From MGBC102946 sp022793145 (lineage in GTDB: Bacteria > Bacillota_I > Bacilli_A > RF39 > UBA660): 64,000 bases of DNA. Each line of letters opens with the position of its first letter. Position 1 is the stretch's first letter. Below, piece after piece: positions 17,193-26,815 of this stretch. The position numbers and the translations under genes are program-made. Under the pieces are notes generated by a model. That model did not search any database and was not told the origin of the DNA. It saw only the letters and a program-made list of their open reading frames with translations. The stretch spans positions 1 through 64,000 of the forward strand of contig CANEDJ010000001.1 of the NCBI GenBank assembly GCA_947426265.1. The letters run 5' to 3'.

Positions 17193-18152
17193 ATGTTAGA
17201 TGATTACAAAGAAAAACAGCCAATTGTATATCGAATGATGAAAAATGCAGTGATAAATAATAAATTATCCCATGCATATTTGATTGATACGAAAAATTGT
17301 GCATTTGGAGAACAAATGGTACTTTCTTTTGTAAAATATCTATTATGTCCATCCCATAAAACGACTAATTTAGATTGTGGACAATGTACACAATGTCAAA
17401 AAATAGCTGATTTTAATTATATTGAATTAAAAATTGTAGAGCCAGATGGTCTTTGGATAAAGAAAGAGCAAATGGACGAGCTCCAAGAAGAATTTAGCAA
17501 AAAATCTTTAGAAGGATTATATAAAATATATATTATTCATCAAGTAGAGCGACTAAATAAAGCAGCCGCTAATTCTTTGCTTAAATTTTTGGAGGAACCA
17601 GAGGCAGGGATTATAGCAATTTTAACAACAGGAAACATATTTCAAGTTTTAGAAACAATAAGAAGCCGCTGCCAAATCTTGTCTTTAACAAAAGAAAAAA
17701 AAGAGGAGATAGAAGAAACAACGATTTTGAGAGCAAAGATATATATTAAAAATAATATTTTTGAATTAGAACAAGAAGAGGAACAAGAAAAATATCATAA
17801 TTTTATTCATAATGTAATTCATTTTATAGAATATGTTGAAAAAAAAGGAATTGATACATTGCTTTATACAAATAAATTATGGCACACAATGATAAAAGAA
17901 AAAGAGGAATTTTTATTAGCATTTGATATCATGATATTTTTTTATAATGATGTACTAAATATCAAATGTGGAAGAAATTTACATATTTTCTTTGATGAAC
18001 AAACATTTATAAATGAATTAGCACTTAAAAATGAAATAGAACAAATATCTAAAAAAGTGAATATCATTATGGAATTGAAAAAGAAAATCAAAGTAAATAT
18101 GAATAATAATCTTTTAATCGATAAATTAATATTAGAACTAACAAGGCGGTGA
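17193..18152 (+). CDS. holB: DNA polymerase III delta-prime subunit
   Basis: Delta-prime is part of the clamp loader. The ATG at 17193 follows AGGTGAG, and an in-frame GTG at 17184 is part of that binding site. The 319-aa protein has Cys residues of the zinc module (CGQCTQCQK near residue 62), the AANSLLKFLEEPE motif and the SRC motif in RSRCQIL. The Walker A is absent, as expected. It is followed by ricT after 4 bp. Confidence 0.92.
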   Translation: MLDDYKEKQPIVYRMMKNAVINNKLSHAYLIDTKNCAFGEQMVLSFVKYLLCPSHKTTNLDCGQCTQCQKIADFNYIELKIVEPDGLWIKKEQMDELQEEFSKKSLEGLYKIYIIHQVERLNKAAANSLLKFLEEPEAGIIAILTTGNIFQVLETIRSRCQILSLTKEKKEEIEETTILRAKIYIKNNIFELEQEEEQEKYHNFIHNVIHFIEYVEKKGIDTLLYTNKLWHTMIKEKEEFLLAFDIMIFFYNDVLNIKCGRNLHIFFDEQTFINELALKNEIEQISKKVNIIMELKKKIKVNMNNNLLIDKLILELTRR

Positions 18153-18156
18153 GAGA

Positions 18157-18948
18157 ATGATAGAAGTAGTAGGAATTTCATTTGAAGAAAAAGGTAGAAT
18201 GTACTATTTTTCACCAAATAATTTGAAACTAAAAAATAATATTACAGTAATAGTGGAAACAGACAAAGGAGAGCAGTTTGGAAAAGTAACAAAAGAAGCC
18301 TTTTCTATAGAAGAAAAAAAACTAATGTCTCCATTAAAAAACGTGGTTCGAATTGCCACCAAACAAGATTATTATGCAAATAAGAAAAACTTAAAAGATG
18401 CAGAAGAAGCACTCAAAAAATGTAGAGACTTAGCAATCAAAGAACATTTAAATATGCAGATTATAGATGCCCATTATACATTTGATAGAACACAACTTGT
18501 ATTTCGTTTTTTAGCGGATGCGAGAGTTGATTTTAGAAATTTAGCAAAAGAGTTGGCTTCTATTTATAAAACTAGAATAGAATTACGGCAAGTGGGAGTA
18601 CGTGACAAAGCAAAAGAAATTGGCGGAATCGGCCCATGTGGAAGACCTTTATGTTGCTCATGCTTTTTGAATGATTTTGAATCTGTTTCTATTAATATGG
18701 CAAAAAATCAAAATATCTCACTGAATCAAACAAAAATAAATGGTGCTTGTGGAAGATTATTATGTTGTTTAAAATATGAGGATGAAACCTATTCAGAATG
18801 TAGAAAGTGTTTACCTAAAATAGGAGAAATCATAGAGACAGAAGAAGGAAGAGGAAAAGTAGTGTCAGTTGATATTTTGAATAAAAAATATTCAGTGGAA
18901 ATTTCAGGAATTGGTGTAAGAGAAGAAGAAGTTTGTGGAAATCATTAA
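18157..18948 (+). CDS. ricT: PSP1-domain regulator RicT (YaaT)
   Basis: RicT is the largest subunit of the Ric/Y-complex that, in B. subtilis, aids mRNA maturation, competence and sporulation. At 263 aa it keeps the cysteine-rich core that ligates an iron-sulfur cluster: GPCGRPLCCSCF near residue 158 and ACGRLLCCLKYE near residue 198, plus CRKC. The start MIEVVGISFEEKGRMYYF is standard. The gene order holB-ricT is the usual one, but yabA, normally between ricT and trmN6, is absent. Confidence 0.94.
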   Translation: MIEVVGISFEEKGRMYYFSPNNLKLKNNITVIVETDKGEQFGKVTKEAFSIEEKKLMSPLKNVVRIATKQDYYANKKNLKDAEEALKKCRDLAIKEHLNMQIIDAHYTFDRTQLVFRFLADARVDFRNLAKELASIYKTRIELRQVGVRDKAKEIGGIGPCGRPLCCSCFLNDFESVSINMAKNQNISLNQTKINGACGRLLCCLKYEDETYSECRKCLPKIGEIIETEEGRGKVVSVDILNKKYSVEISGIGVREEEVCGNH

Positions 18949-19648
18949 TTATGTATTGGGTTATGAAAATTTAAAGATTATTCAAGATAGTGATAGTTTT
19001 CGATTTTCAATTGATTCAATATTATTACCAAACTTTGTAACCATAAATAAAAATGTAAAAAAAATATTAGATATAGGAACAGGAAATGCACCAATCCCTC
19101 TTATTTTATCGACAAAAACAGAAGCACAGATAATTGGAATAGAAATTCAAAAGAAGAGTGCTGAACTAGCTAGGAAATCAGTAGTATTAAATAATTTGGA
19201 AAATCAAATTCAAATTATAGAGGATGATATTAGAAGTTATTCATTTGAAACAGACCAATATGATGTGATTACTTGTAATCCCCCTTTTTTTAAAGTATGC
19301 GAAAATTCTCATTTTAATGAAAAAGATGAGAAAACAATAGCACGTCATGAAGTAACATTAACTTTAGAAGATGTTTTAAGAGTAGCTCGAAAGTTATTAA
19401 AAAATGGTGGCGTTATCGCTTTGGTTCATAGACCTGAACGCTTGGTTGATATTTTAGTAGAAATGAGAAAGAATAATATTGAACCTAAAAAAATTCAATA
19501 TGTATATCCAAATGCAAAAGAAAGTAGTCACATCCTATTAATAGAAGGAAAAAAGAATGGTAATTCTGGATTGAAAATTCTTCCCCCTTTATATGTACAC
19601 CATAAAGATGGAAGCTATACAGAAGAAGTAATGAAGTATTTTTCATAA
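18935..19648 (+). CDS. trmN6: tRNA1(Val) adenine-37 N6-methyltransferase TrmN6-like
   Basis: A class I SAM-dependent methyltransferase of the YabB/YfiC type. The SAM site DIGTGNAPIPLIL is near residue 45, and the N6-adenine catalytic motif CNPPFF near residue 113. I use the GTG start at 18935, which overlaps ricT by 14 bp. It gives a typical N-terminus ending in FRFSIDSILLPNF. An AGAAGAAG purine run lies upstream. At 237 aa it is close to family length. Confidence 0.88.
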   Translation: MEIINYVLGYENLKIIQDSDSFRFSIDSILLPNFVTINKNVKKILDIGTGNAPIPLILSTKTEAQIIGIEIQKKSAELARKSVVLNNLENQIQIIEDDIRSYSFETDQYDVITCNPPFFKVCENSHFNEKDEKTIARHEVTLTLEDVLRVARKLLKNGGVIALVHRPERLVDILVEMRKNNIEPKKIQYVYPNAKESSHILLIEGKKNGNSGLKILPPLYVHHKDGSYTEEVMKYFS

Positions 19649-19662
19649 GTGAGGTGAGAAAA

Positions 19663-20514
19663 ATGTCACAGAAAAGTTATGATAATAGTCCAACCTTATA
19701 TTTGATTCCAACTCCTATTGGGAACATGGACGATATTACACTTAGAACGATTAAAATATTACAGTTTGTAGATGTTATATTTTCAGAAGATACAAGAGTA
19801 ACAGGACAATTATTAAAAAGTTTAAATATAAAAAAGCCTTTAATCGCAAATCATGAACATAATGAAAGACAAAATAGTGAGAAGTTAATACAATTTTTAA
19901 AAGAAGGAAAAAATGTTGGACTAGCGAGTGATAGAGGAACTCCTATTATTAGTGACCCTGGATATGCTTTATCAAAAATAGCAATAGAAGCAGGATATAA
20001 TGTAGTATCTCTTCCAGGAGCAACAGCTCTTATTCCAGCCCTCACTTCATCTGGGATAGAACCAAATCCATTTTTGTTTTATGGATTTTTAAGCAGTAAA
20101 GAAAGTAAAAGAAAAAAAGAACTCGAAAATTTAAAAGATTTTCCTTATACATTGATTTTTTATGAAGCACCACATCGAATAAAAGATACTCTTCAAAATA
20201 TATCTCATATTTTTGGAGAACGAAATATCAGCATTTCAAGAGAAATAACAAAAAAATTTGAAGAAGTTTATCGTGGAACGATTAGTGAGGTGTTACTAGA
20301 AATAGAAGATGCCAAAGGAGAAATGGTATTAGTAGTTACTGGAAATCATGATGAAAAAAATTATGATTCTTTATCTATTATAGACCATGTTAATATTTAT
20401 TTAACACAAGGTTATAATACAAAAGAAGCAATAAAAAAAGTAGCGAAAGATAGAAATGTAAAAACGAGTGAAATATATAATGAGTATCATGGGATAAAGC
20501 AGGTGGACTTATGA
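19663..20514 (+). CDS. rsmI: 16S rRNA (cytidine-1402-2'-O)-methyltransferase RsmI
   Basis: RsmI is a tetrapyrrole-methylase-fold enzyme that modifies C1402 of 16S rRNA. The 283-aa protein has the fold signatures LYLIPTPIGNMDDITLR near residue 11, SEDTRVTG, ASDRGTPIISDPG near residue 87, and FYEAPHRI. The ATG at 19663 follows GAGGTGAG. The stop overlaps the pth start by 4 bp (ATGA), so the two are translationally coupled. Confidence 0.95.
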   Translation: MSQKSYDNSPTLYLIPTPIGNMDDITLRTIKILQFVDVIFSEDTRVTGQLLKSLNIKKPLIANHEHNERQNSEKLIQFLKEGKNVGLASDRGTPIISDPGYALSKIAIEAGYNVVSLPGATALIPALTSSGIEPNPFLFYGFLSSKESKRKKELENLKDFPYTLIFYEAPHRIKDTLQNISHIFGERNISISREITKKFEEVYRGTISEVLLEIEDAKGEMVLVVTGNHDEKNYDSLSIIDHVNIYLTQGYNTKEAIKKVAKDRNVKTSEIYNEYHGIKQVDL

Positions 20515-21071
20515 AAATGATAGTAGGATTAGGAAATCCAGGAAAAGAATATGAAAATACACGACACAATGTTGGCTTTATGGCAATTGATAAAATTGCT
20601 TTAAAAAATCATGTTACCTTGAACTCAAAAAAAGGAAATGGGATTTATACAATTTTTGAAAAAGAAGATGAAAAAATATTATTATTAAAACCGCTTACCT
20701 ATATGAACCTATCTGGGGAAGCTGTGAAAGCATTGATGCAATATTATAAAATAGCAGTATCAGATATATTAATCATCAGTGATGATTTAGATATGCCAAC
20801 TGGGAAAATTAAGTTGAAATATAAAGGAAGCTCAGGGGGCCATAATGGACTAAAAAACATAGAACAACATTTAAAAACACAAGAATATAAAAGACTAAAA
20901 ATAGGAATTTCAAATAATAAAAATTATGATACAAAAGATTATGTATTAGGAAGATTTTCAATAGAAGAAAAGGAAAAAATAGATAGTGTACTAAATACAG
21001 TAATTGATATTTTTGACGATTTCTGTATAAATTCTTTTGAAAACGTCATGAATAAATATAATAAAAAATAG
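20511..21071 (+). CDS. pth: Peptidyl-tRNA hydrolase
   Basis: Pth recycles peptidyl-tRNAs released from stalled ribosomes. The 186-aa protein has the expected N-terminus VGLGNPGKEYENTRHNVGF with catalytic His near residue 20, then LLKPLTYMNLSGE and the DDLDMPTGKIKLK/GSSGGHNGLK region. Start by ATGA overlap with rsmI. It is followed by a terminator and mfd, the normal pth-mfd order. Confidence 0.96.
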   Translation: MKMIVGLGNPGKEYENTRHNVGFMAIDKIALKNHVTLNSKKGNGIYTIFEKEDEKILLLKPLTYMNLSGEAVKALMQYYKIAVSDILIISDDLDMPTGKIKLKYKGSSGGHNGLKNIEQHLKTQEYKRLKIGISNNKNYDTKDYVLGRFSIEEKEKIDSVLNTVIDIFDDFCINSFENVMNKYNKK

Positions 21072-21072
21072 T

Positions 21073-21096
21073 TGTGATACAAATGTGTCACTTTTT
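21073..21096 (+). terminator. Rho-independent terminator between pth and mfd
   Basis: GTGATAC pairs with GTGTCAC (one G-U) around an AAAT loop and is followed by TTTTTT. The mfd start is about 20 bp downstream, so it may be partly read through. Confidence 0.7.
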
Positions 21097-21117
21097 TGGC
21101 GTATAGGAGGCAATTAT

Positions 21118-24100
21118 ATGAAACTTTTTCATTCCTTGTTCCCAAATGTTCAAACATCTGGAGAAATTACAGGATTAACCCAAGAATTAAAAATGATATA
21201 TTTATATCAATTGTGGAATCTAAAAAAAAGAAATATTTTACTTGTAGCCAATAGTTTGTATGAAGCAAATAGGTGTTATCAAAGATTAAGTAAATATACA
21301 GAAGAAGTATATTTTTTTCCAATGGATGATTTTCTTACGAGTGAAGCCTTGGCTATTAGTCCAGAATTTAAAGTAACAAGATTAGAAACATTAAATCATT
21401 TCATATCAAAAAATAATGGAATTATTGTAACCAATTTAATGGGTTTTTTACGTTTTCTTCCCTCTAAAGAAACATATAAAAAGGCCAGAATAAAAATGCA
21501 TGTTCATGACCAAATTGATATGCATCAAGTGATAGAACAATTATTAAGACTTGGATATATCAAGGAAACGATTGTCAATAAAACAGGAGAAATTGCGATA
21601 AGAGGTTTTGTTTTAGACATATTTCCATTAGGAGCAAGTCATCCAATTCGAATCGAACTGTGGGGAGATGAAATTGATTCTATTAGAGAATTTGATGTTG
21701 ATAGCCAGCTAACCATTACAGAAATAGAAGAAATCGAGATAACTTCAAATACAGAGTTTTTAATCGATGAGATTTTAGATATAGAACCAAAACAAAGAGA
21801 ATTGGGAAATTATATACAGCCTTCAATGCTATTGGACTTTGTAGAAAGTCCTATATTGGTGTTTGAAAATTATGAAGATGTTAAGAGAGGTTATCAAACA
21901 TTATCAGAAGAAATATTTGAATATCAAAATAATAATCATGAAAAATATCCTTATATGCATTCTTTAGAAAATATAAAAGCAAATGATATATTATATTTAA
22001 ACAACTTTGATAATCAAATCAATGGAGAAAATAAAAGAGAACAATTTCACTCACAGGAGCTAGAAATATTACATGGAGCAAGCGAGAAAGTAAAAGCAGA
22101 AATATTAAAATATAGAAAGAAAACAATTATTATTTGTGTATCGAATCGTTATCAAGTTAATAAATTACTAGAAGAATGGAATGATATTTCAATTGCTTTT
22201 ACTTCAATAAATGAAATAGTAGAGAATGCGATTAATATAGTAATCTATCCAATAACGCAGGGATTTCTATTTAAAGAGTATGTGGTTATTAGTGAACGAG
22301 AATTATTTGCGAAACAAGATTATTCTAGTAAATATAAAAGTAACTTTAAAATAGGAACAAAAATAAAAAATTTATCCAGTCTAGAAGAAGGAGACTATGT
22401 AGTTCATGTCGCCCATGGAATTGGAAAATATTGTGGATTAAAAACATTAGTAAAAAATGGTTTTAAAAAAGATTATTTGAATATTGAATATAAAGATGGC
22501 GACCATTTATATGTACCAGTAGAAAAGATAGAATTTATTCATAAATATTCATCTAAAGATACAGCAATGCCAAAACTGAGTAAATTAGGCGGAACAGAAT
22601 GGCAGAAGAAAAAATTAAAGGCAAGAGAACGAGCGGAAAGTATCGCAGGAGAGTTATTAGAACTTTATTCTTCAAGAGAATCCATAGAAGGTTTTGCATT
22701 TGAAGAAGATTCAAAAGAACAATTGGAATTTGAAAAAGAATTTCCATATCAAGAAACATTAGACCAAATAAAAGTATCTACAGAAATCAAAAAGGATATG
22801 GAAAAACCACATCCTATGGATAGACTACTATGTGGAGATGTTGGTTATGGAAAAACAGAAGTAGCATTTCGTGCCATTTTTAAAGCAATTCATTCAGGAA
22901 AACAAGTAGCATTTCTTTGTCCAACGACCATATTATCAGGGCAACATTATAGAAATGCAATAGAACGCTATCAAAATTATCCGTTTAATATTTGTCTTCT
23001 AAATCGATTCGTCAAGCCAAAACAATTGAAAGAAAATTTAAAGAAAATAGAAGAAGGAAAAATAGATTTGGTCATAGGGACACATCGTTTATTAAGTGAT
23101 GATGTAAAATTTAAAGATTTGGGATTATTGGTCATTGATGAAGAACAGAGGTTTGGAGTAAAACATAAAGAAAAGATAAAGCAGTACAAAAATAATATTG
23201 ATGTATTAACTTTATCAGCAACTCCAATTCCAAGAACCCTTCAAATGTCAATCGCTGGGATTAGAAGTATGTCTTTAATAGAAACACCTCCAGTAAATCG
23301 TTATCCTGTTCAGACTTATGTATTAGCAGAAAATGCGCAAATGATAAAAGATGCTGTTTATAAAGAATTAGGGAGAAATGGACAAGTTTTTATCTTATAT
23401 AATCATATTGAAAGTATGGAAAGAAAAGAGCAAGAAATAAAACAATTGATACCAGAGGCTAGAATAATCAGTGTGCATGGTCAGATGGATAAAAATGATA
23501 TGGAAGATAAAATTCTGGATTTTATAAATCAAAAGTATGACATTTTATTATGTACAACAATTATTGAAACAGGAATTGATATGCCAAATGTGAATACATT
23601 AATCATTTTAGAAGCAGATTACTTTGGCTTATCACAACTTTATCAAATTAGAGGAAGAGTAGGAAGAAGTAATAAAATTGCTTATTGTTATTTGATGTAT
23701 ACTCCAGGAAAAAGTTTGTCTGAAATAGCAACCAAACGATTAACAGTCATTAAAGATTTTACAGAATTAGGAAGTGGATTTTCAATTGCCATGAGAGATT
23801 TATCAATACGTGGAGCAGGGGACGTATTAGGGAGTGAACAAGCTGGCTTTATTGATACTGTAGGAATAGATTTGTTTTTAGAAATGTTAAACGAAGCAGT
23901 AGAAAAGAAAAAGGGAAATATAATTGAAGAAAAGAAAGAAGAAGAACAACCATTACTAGATGTAGAAACAGCAATAGATAATGATTATGTTTCAGATACT
24001 GAATTAAAAATTGAAATTCATCAAAAAGTAAATCAAATTAATTCAAAAGAAAAACTTTTGGAAGTTAAAAAAGAAATAGAAGATAGATTTGGTAAAATTT

Positions 24101-24396
24101 CTGATTCATTAGAAATTTATATGTATGAACAGTGGTTTGAAAAATTAGCTCATCAATTAGATATAGAAAATGTGAAGCAAACAAAAAATTCTATTGAATT
24201 AATTTTGAATCCTAAAAAAATGAAATTAATAGATGGAGAAAAATTATTTTTAAAAGCTTCTGAATTGTCAAGGTCAATTCGTTTTAGTAGTCGTTTTTCA
24301 AGATTAGTAATCACTTTAGATATTGTTCATTTGGATAAACATTATATTTATTATTTAATAGAACTTTTAGAAATTTTAGAAAAATGCCAATCGTAA
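21118..24396 (+). CDS. mfd: Transcription-repair coupling factor Mfd
   Basis: Mfd removes stalled RNA polymerase and recruits UvrA. The ATG at 21118 follows AGGAGG (1092 aa, slightly shorter than the usual 1150-1180). Domains in order are a UvrB-like region, an RNA-polymerase-interaction (CarD-like) domain starting LEEGDYVVHVAHGIGKY near residue 425, and helicase motor 1 with Walker A GDVGYGKTE near 574 and DEEQ box near 674. Motor 2 has QIRGRVGRS near 846, and a C-terminal TRCF domain follows. Confidence 0.97.
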   Translation: MKLFHSLFPNVQTSGEITGLTQELKMIYLYQLWNLKKRNILLVANSLYEANRCYQRLSKYTEEVYFFPMDDFLTSEALAISPEFKVTRLETLNHFISKNNGIIVTNLMGFLRFLPSKETYKKARIKMHVHDQIDMHQVIEQLLRLGYIKETIVNKTGEIAIRGFVLDIFPLGASHPIRIELWGDEIDSIREFDVDSQLTITEIEEIEITSNTEFLIDEILDIEPKQRELGNYIQPSMLLDFVESPILVFENYEDVKRGYQTLSEEIFEYQNNNHEKYPYMHSLENIKANDILYLNNFDNQINGENKREQFHSQELEILHGASEKVKAEILKYRKKTIIICVSNRYQVNKLLEEWNDISIAFTSINEIVENAINIVIYPITQGFLFKEYVVISERELFAKQDYSSKYKSNFKIGTKIKNLSSLEEGDYVVHVAHGIGKYCGLKTLVKNGFKKDYLNIEYKDGDHLYVPVEKIEFIHKYSSKDTAMPKLSKLGGTEWQKKKLKARERAESIAGELLELYSSRESIEGFAFEEDSKEQLEFEKEFPYQETLDQIKVSTEIKKDMEKPHPMDRLLCGDVGYGKTEVAFRAIFKAIHSGKQVAFLCPTTILSGQHYRNAIERYQNYPFNICLLNRFVKPKQLKENLKKIEEGKIDLVIGTHRLLSDDVKFKDLGLLVIDEEQRFGVKHKEKIKQYKNNIDVLTLSATPIPRTLQMSIAGIRSMSLIETPPVNRYPVQTYVLAENAQMIKDAVYKELGRNGQVFILYNHIESMERKEQEIKQLIPEARIISVHGQMDKNDMEDKILDFINQKYDILLCTTIIETGIDMPNVNTLIILEADYFGLSQLYQIRGRVGRSNKIAYCYLMYTPGKSLSEIATKRLTVIKDFTELGSGFSIAMRDLSIRGAGDVLGSEQAGFIDTVGIDLFLEMLNEAVEKKKGNIIEEKKEEEQPLLDVETAIDNDYVSDTELKIEIHQKVNQINSKEKLLEVKKEIEDRFGKISDSLEIYMYEQWFEKLAHQLDIENVKQTKNSIELILNPKKMKLIDGEKLFLKASELSRSIRFSSRFSRLVITLDIVHLDKHYIYYLIELLEILEKCQS

Positions 24397-24477
24397 TTTT
24401 ATGAAAATGTTACTATTTAAAGTTAAATAATATAGAAATATGTATATTTATATTTTTCTTCTAAAATGAAAGAATTA

Positions 24478-24486
24478 TGATATAAT
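24478..24486 (+). promoter_or_regulatory. Extended -10 promoter for the lipoprotein gene
   Basis: TG-A-TATAAT (TATAAT at 24481-24486) within the recurrent TATGATATAAT motif, 45 bp upstream of the ATG at 24531. Confidence 0.55.
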
Positions 24487-24530
24487 AGTGATAACAAACT
24501 GTTATAGTTGGTTTAGTAAGGAGTGAAAAA

Positions 24531-25061
24531 ATGAAAAAACTACTACAAATGGGATTGTGCTGTTTATGCTGTGTTGGATTTTTATGTGGATGTGATAGTA
24601 ATGACACTGATACAAAAAATCCTGGTAAAGACAATAACCAAGAAACGGAGAATAAGGATAAAGAAAAAGAAAAATACGCCTTGGGAAAAGCTTTTAAGTT
24701 TGATGATTTAGAAATTACAATTGGAAGCGAATTTACATATGCAATTGTTGACAATAAATATTCTGACCATCATCAAAAAGAAGTTATTAAAATTCCTGTA
24801 ACTGTGAAAAATTTATCAGAAGAAACTCATGGATTAAATATGTTTTACTATGATTTTTATGGTTCTAAGGGAACTGAGCTAGATTCAGTATCTGCTTATT
24901 TCTCAGAAGATAGTGTAGATTTTGCTGGAGATTTAAGAACAGACGCATCATATACAAAGTATTTCTATGTATTATATGATGGAGATGGAACATATACAAT
25001 TGAATTTAATGATTTTAGTGAAAAAATCAGTATTGATTTTGAAGTAAAAAAAGCACAATAA
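24531..25061 (+). CDS. Lipoprotein with DUF4352-like immunoglobulin fold
   Basis: The 176-aa protein has a Cys-rich signal peptide ending in the lipobox LCGC (lipidated Cys near residue 21). A charged Asn/Asp/Lys/Glu linker (to about 45) is followed by a beta-rich domain. That domain resembles DUF4352/TRF2-like lipoproteins: an opening FKFDDLEITIGS, a middle IPVTVKNLSEETHGLN, and an acidic-aromatic ending. Such proteins sit on the outer face of the membrane, and their roles are mostly unknown. It is a single gene between its own promoter and a bidirectional terminator. Confidence 0.75.
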   Translation: MKKLLQMGLCCLCCVGFLCGCDSNDTDTKNPGKDNNQETENKDKEKEKYALGKAFKFDDLEITIGSEFTYAIVDNKYSDHHQKEVIKIPVTVKNLSEETHGLNMFYYDFYGSKGTELDSVSAYFSEDSVDFAGDLRTDASYTKYFYVLYDGDGTYTIEFNDFSEKISIDFEVKKAQ

Positions 25062-25095
25062 AGAAAAAAGTTGGATTTTCCAACTTTTTATTTTG
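25062..25095. terminator. Bidirectional terminator between lipoprotein and pyrophosphatase genes
   Basis: A perfect 11-bp hairpin (25065-25075 with 25079-25089) has an A-run on one side and a T-run on the other. It can end transcription of both convergent genes. Confidence 0.88.
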
Positions 25096-26710
25096 CTTCA
25101 TATTGTGCCATAATATTTGGAACAACTTGTTTTTTACGAGAAACAATATTTGGTAAATAAGTTCCCTCTTGAATGGTTCTAAGTCCATATGCAGAACGAA
25201 GTAAACTAGCTCCTTCATTACTATATAAAATATAAGAACCATTTTCAATAATATCAGTTATAAATAGAGCTGTAAAATAATAATCATTCTCCATAGAAAC
25301 TTGGTTTAATAAATCAACATAAGCATCTTTGTTAGATAAAATTTCTTCAGCATTGGTTGTTGTAATTTGACCAATTCCCATTTTTCTATCCCCTAATGGA
25401 AAAATTTTAAAGTCTGTATAAAGGACTTCATAAGGTGTTTTTCCTTTTATACTAGAACCAGCTTTTAACATATTAATTCCATATTCTTTATAATCTATTC
25501 CTATTAAATTACTTAATTCAGTAACAACACTTCTATCAAGATCTGTTGTTGTAGGTGATTTTAAAATAAGCGTATCAGATAAAATTCCAGATAACATTAA
25601 TCCTGCCATTTGTTTTGGAATTGGAATTAGATTTTCATTGTAAAGCTGATATATAATTGTATTTGTACTACCTACTGGCATATTTCTAAAGTTAATAGGC
25701 ATAGATGTTCCAATTGTTCCAATATTATGGTGGTCTATAATTTCCATAATTTCCGCTTCTTCTAAACCAACAACACTTTGGTCATAAGAATTATGGTCAA
25801 CTAAAATAACTTTGTGACGTTTTACTTCGTTTGCATCTGAAAGTCTTAACATTCCTAAACATTTTTCATCCCTATTGATAACAGGATAATAGCTATATTT
25901 CGTTTGATTAGCTATAGAAATAAATTCCTTGACATCATCTAATTCTTGAATGCACAAAACATTTTTAACAGATACAATTTCACTTGCATATTTACATAAA
26001 TTAAAAATTCTGGTTACTTTAAATGTGTCATAATCGGTTTTAATGATATTAACCTTATTTGCTTTTGCAATTTCAACATGTTCAGGTTTAATATTAGAAC
26101 CTCCTGTTAAAATAATTAAACGAGCCTTATTGTTGACTGCATATTCAATAACGCTATGTCGATCTCCCATAATAACAATACTAGAGCGGTCTATTTTTAT
26201 TGTTTCAATAATTGTTGTACTTTTATATGATGCAACAAAAGCTTCCCCTTCTATTTCTTCATCAAAACGAGTAAGTGCAGTTCCATTTAAAACTTCTAAA
26301 ATATTATCATAAGAAGCTTTTAAATGATGTAATTCATTGGATAATTGGTCTTCTGCGATATCACCCATACTCAGAATTCCAACTAAATGTTGTGCTTCAT
26401 CAACAACTGGAATTTTGTGAATTTTTGCATTTGTCATTGCCAAGAATCCTTGATAGACAGAAGTTTTATCTGTGATGAAATATTTTTTTGAATAATTTAA
26501 ATCTTTGACTTTTACTTTTACATCGTTTAGATATTTTGGGATATCCACTTTAAAATAATCTAACGCATATTTTGTTTCATTGTTTATTTCACTTAATACG
26601 ACAGGTACTGCATTTATTCCTAATTGGTTTTTTAAGTAAGAAAGGGTAATCGCTGCGGTGACACTGTCAGTATCTGGTCTTCTATGACCAAAAACGTAAA
26701 CTTTTTCCAT
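25088..26710 (-). CDS. Manganese-dependent inorganic pyrophosphatase with CBS and DRTGG domains
   Basis: A family II pyrophosphatase (DHH-DHHA2 fold) that hydrolyses PPi. The motifs are GHRRPDTDS near residue 8, VDHNSYD, IDHHNIG near residue 328, and the substrate-binding SRKKQVVPNI near the C-terminus. Between the first motif and the DHH core lie a CBS domain, a DRTGG-like domain (around residues 130-240) and a second CBS domain. In known members these bind adenine nucleotides and regulate activity. At 540 aa it is typical for the regulated subclass. It is divergent from spoVT. Confidence 0.93.
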   Translation of the reverse strand: MEKVYVFGHRRPDTDSVTAAITLSYLKNQLGINAVPVVLSEINNETKYALDYFKVDIPKYLNDVKVKVKDLNYSKKYFITDKTSVYQGFLAMTNAKIHKIPVVDEAQHLVGILSMGDIAEDQLSNELHHLKASYDNILEVLNGTALTRFDEEIEGEAFVASYKSTTIIETIKIDRSSIVIMGDRHSVIEYAVNNKARLIILTGGSNIKPEHVEIAKANKVNIIKTDYDTFKVTRIFNLCKYASEIVSVKNVLCIQELDDVKEFISIANQTKYSYYPVINRDEKCLGMLRLSDANEVKRHKVILVDHNSYDQSVVGLEEAEIMEIIDHHNIGTIGTSMPINFRNMPVGSTNTIIYQLYNENLIPIPKQMAGLMLSGILSDTLILKSPTTTDLDRSVVTELSNLIGIDYKEYGINMLKAGSSIKGKTPYEVLYTDFKIFPLGDRKMGIGQITTTNAEEILSNKDAYVDLLNQVSMENDYYFTALFITDIIENGSYILYSNEGASLLRSAYGLRTIQEGTYLPNIVSRKKQVVPNIMAQYEAK

Positions 26711-26815
26711 AAACTCCTCCTTAAAATCCGTATATACGATTATACCATATTTTTGAAAAAGTGTCGTATAAAATTGTTATTTCATCACAAAATATGGTTA
26801 GAAAGTGAGGGAAAT

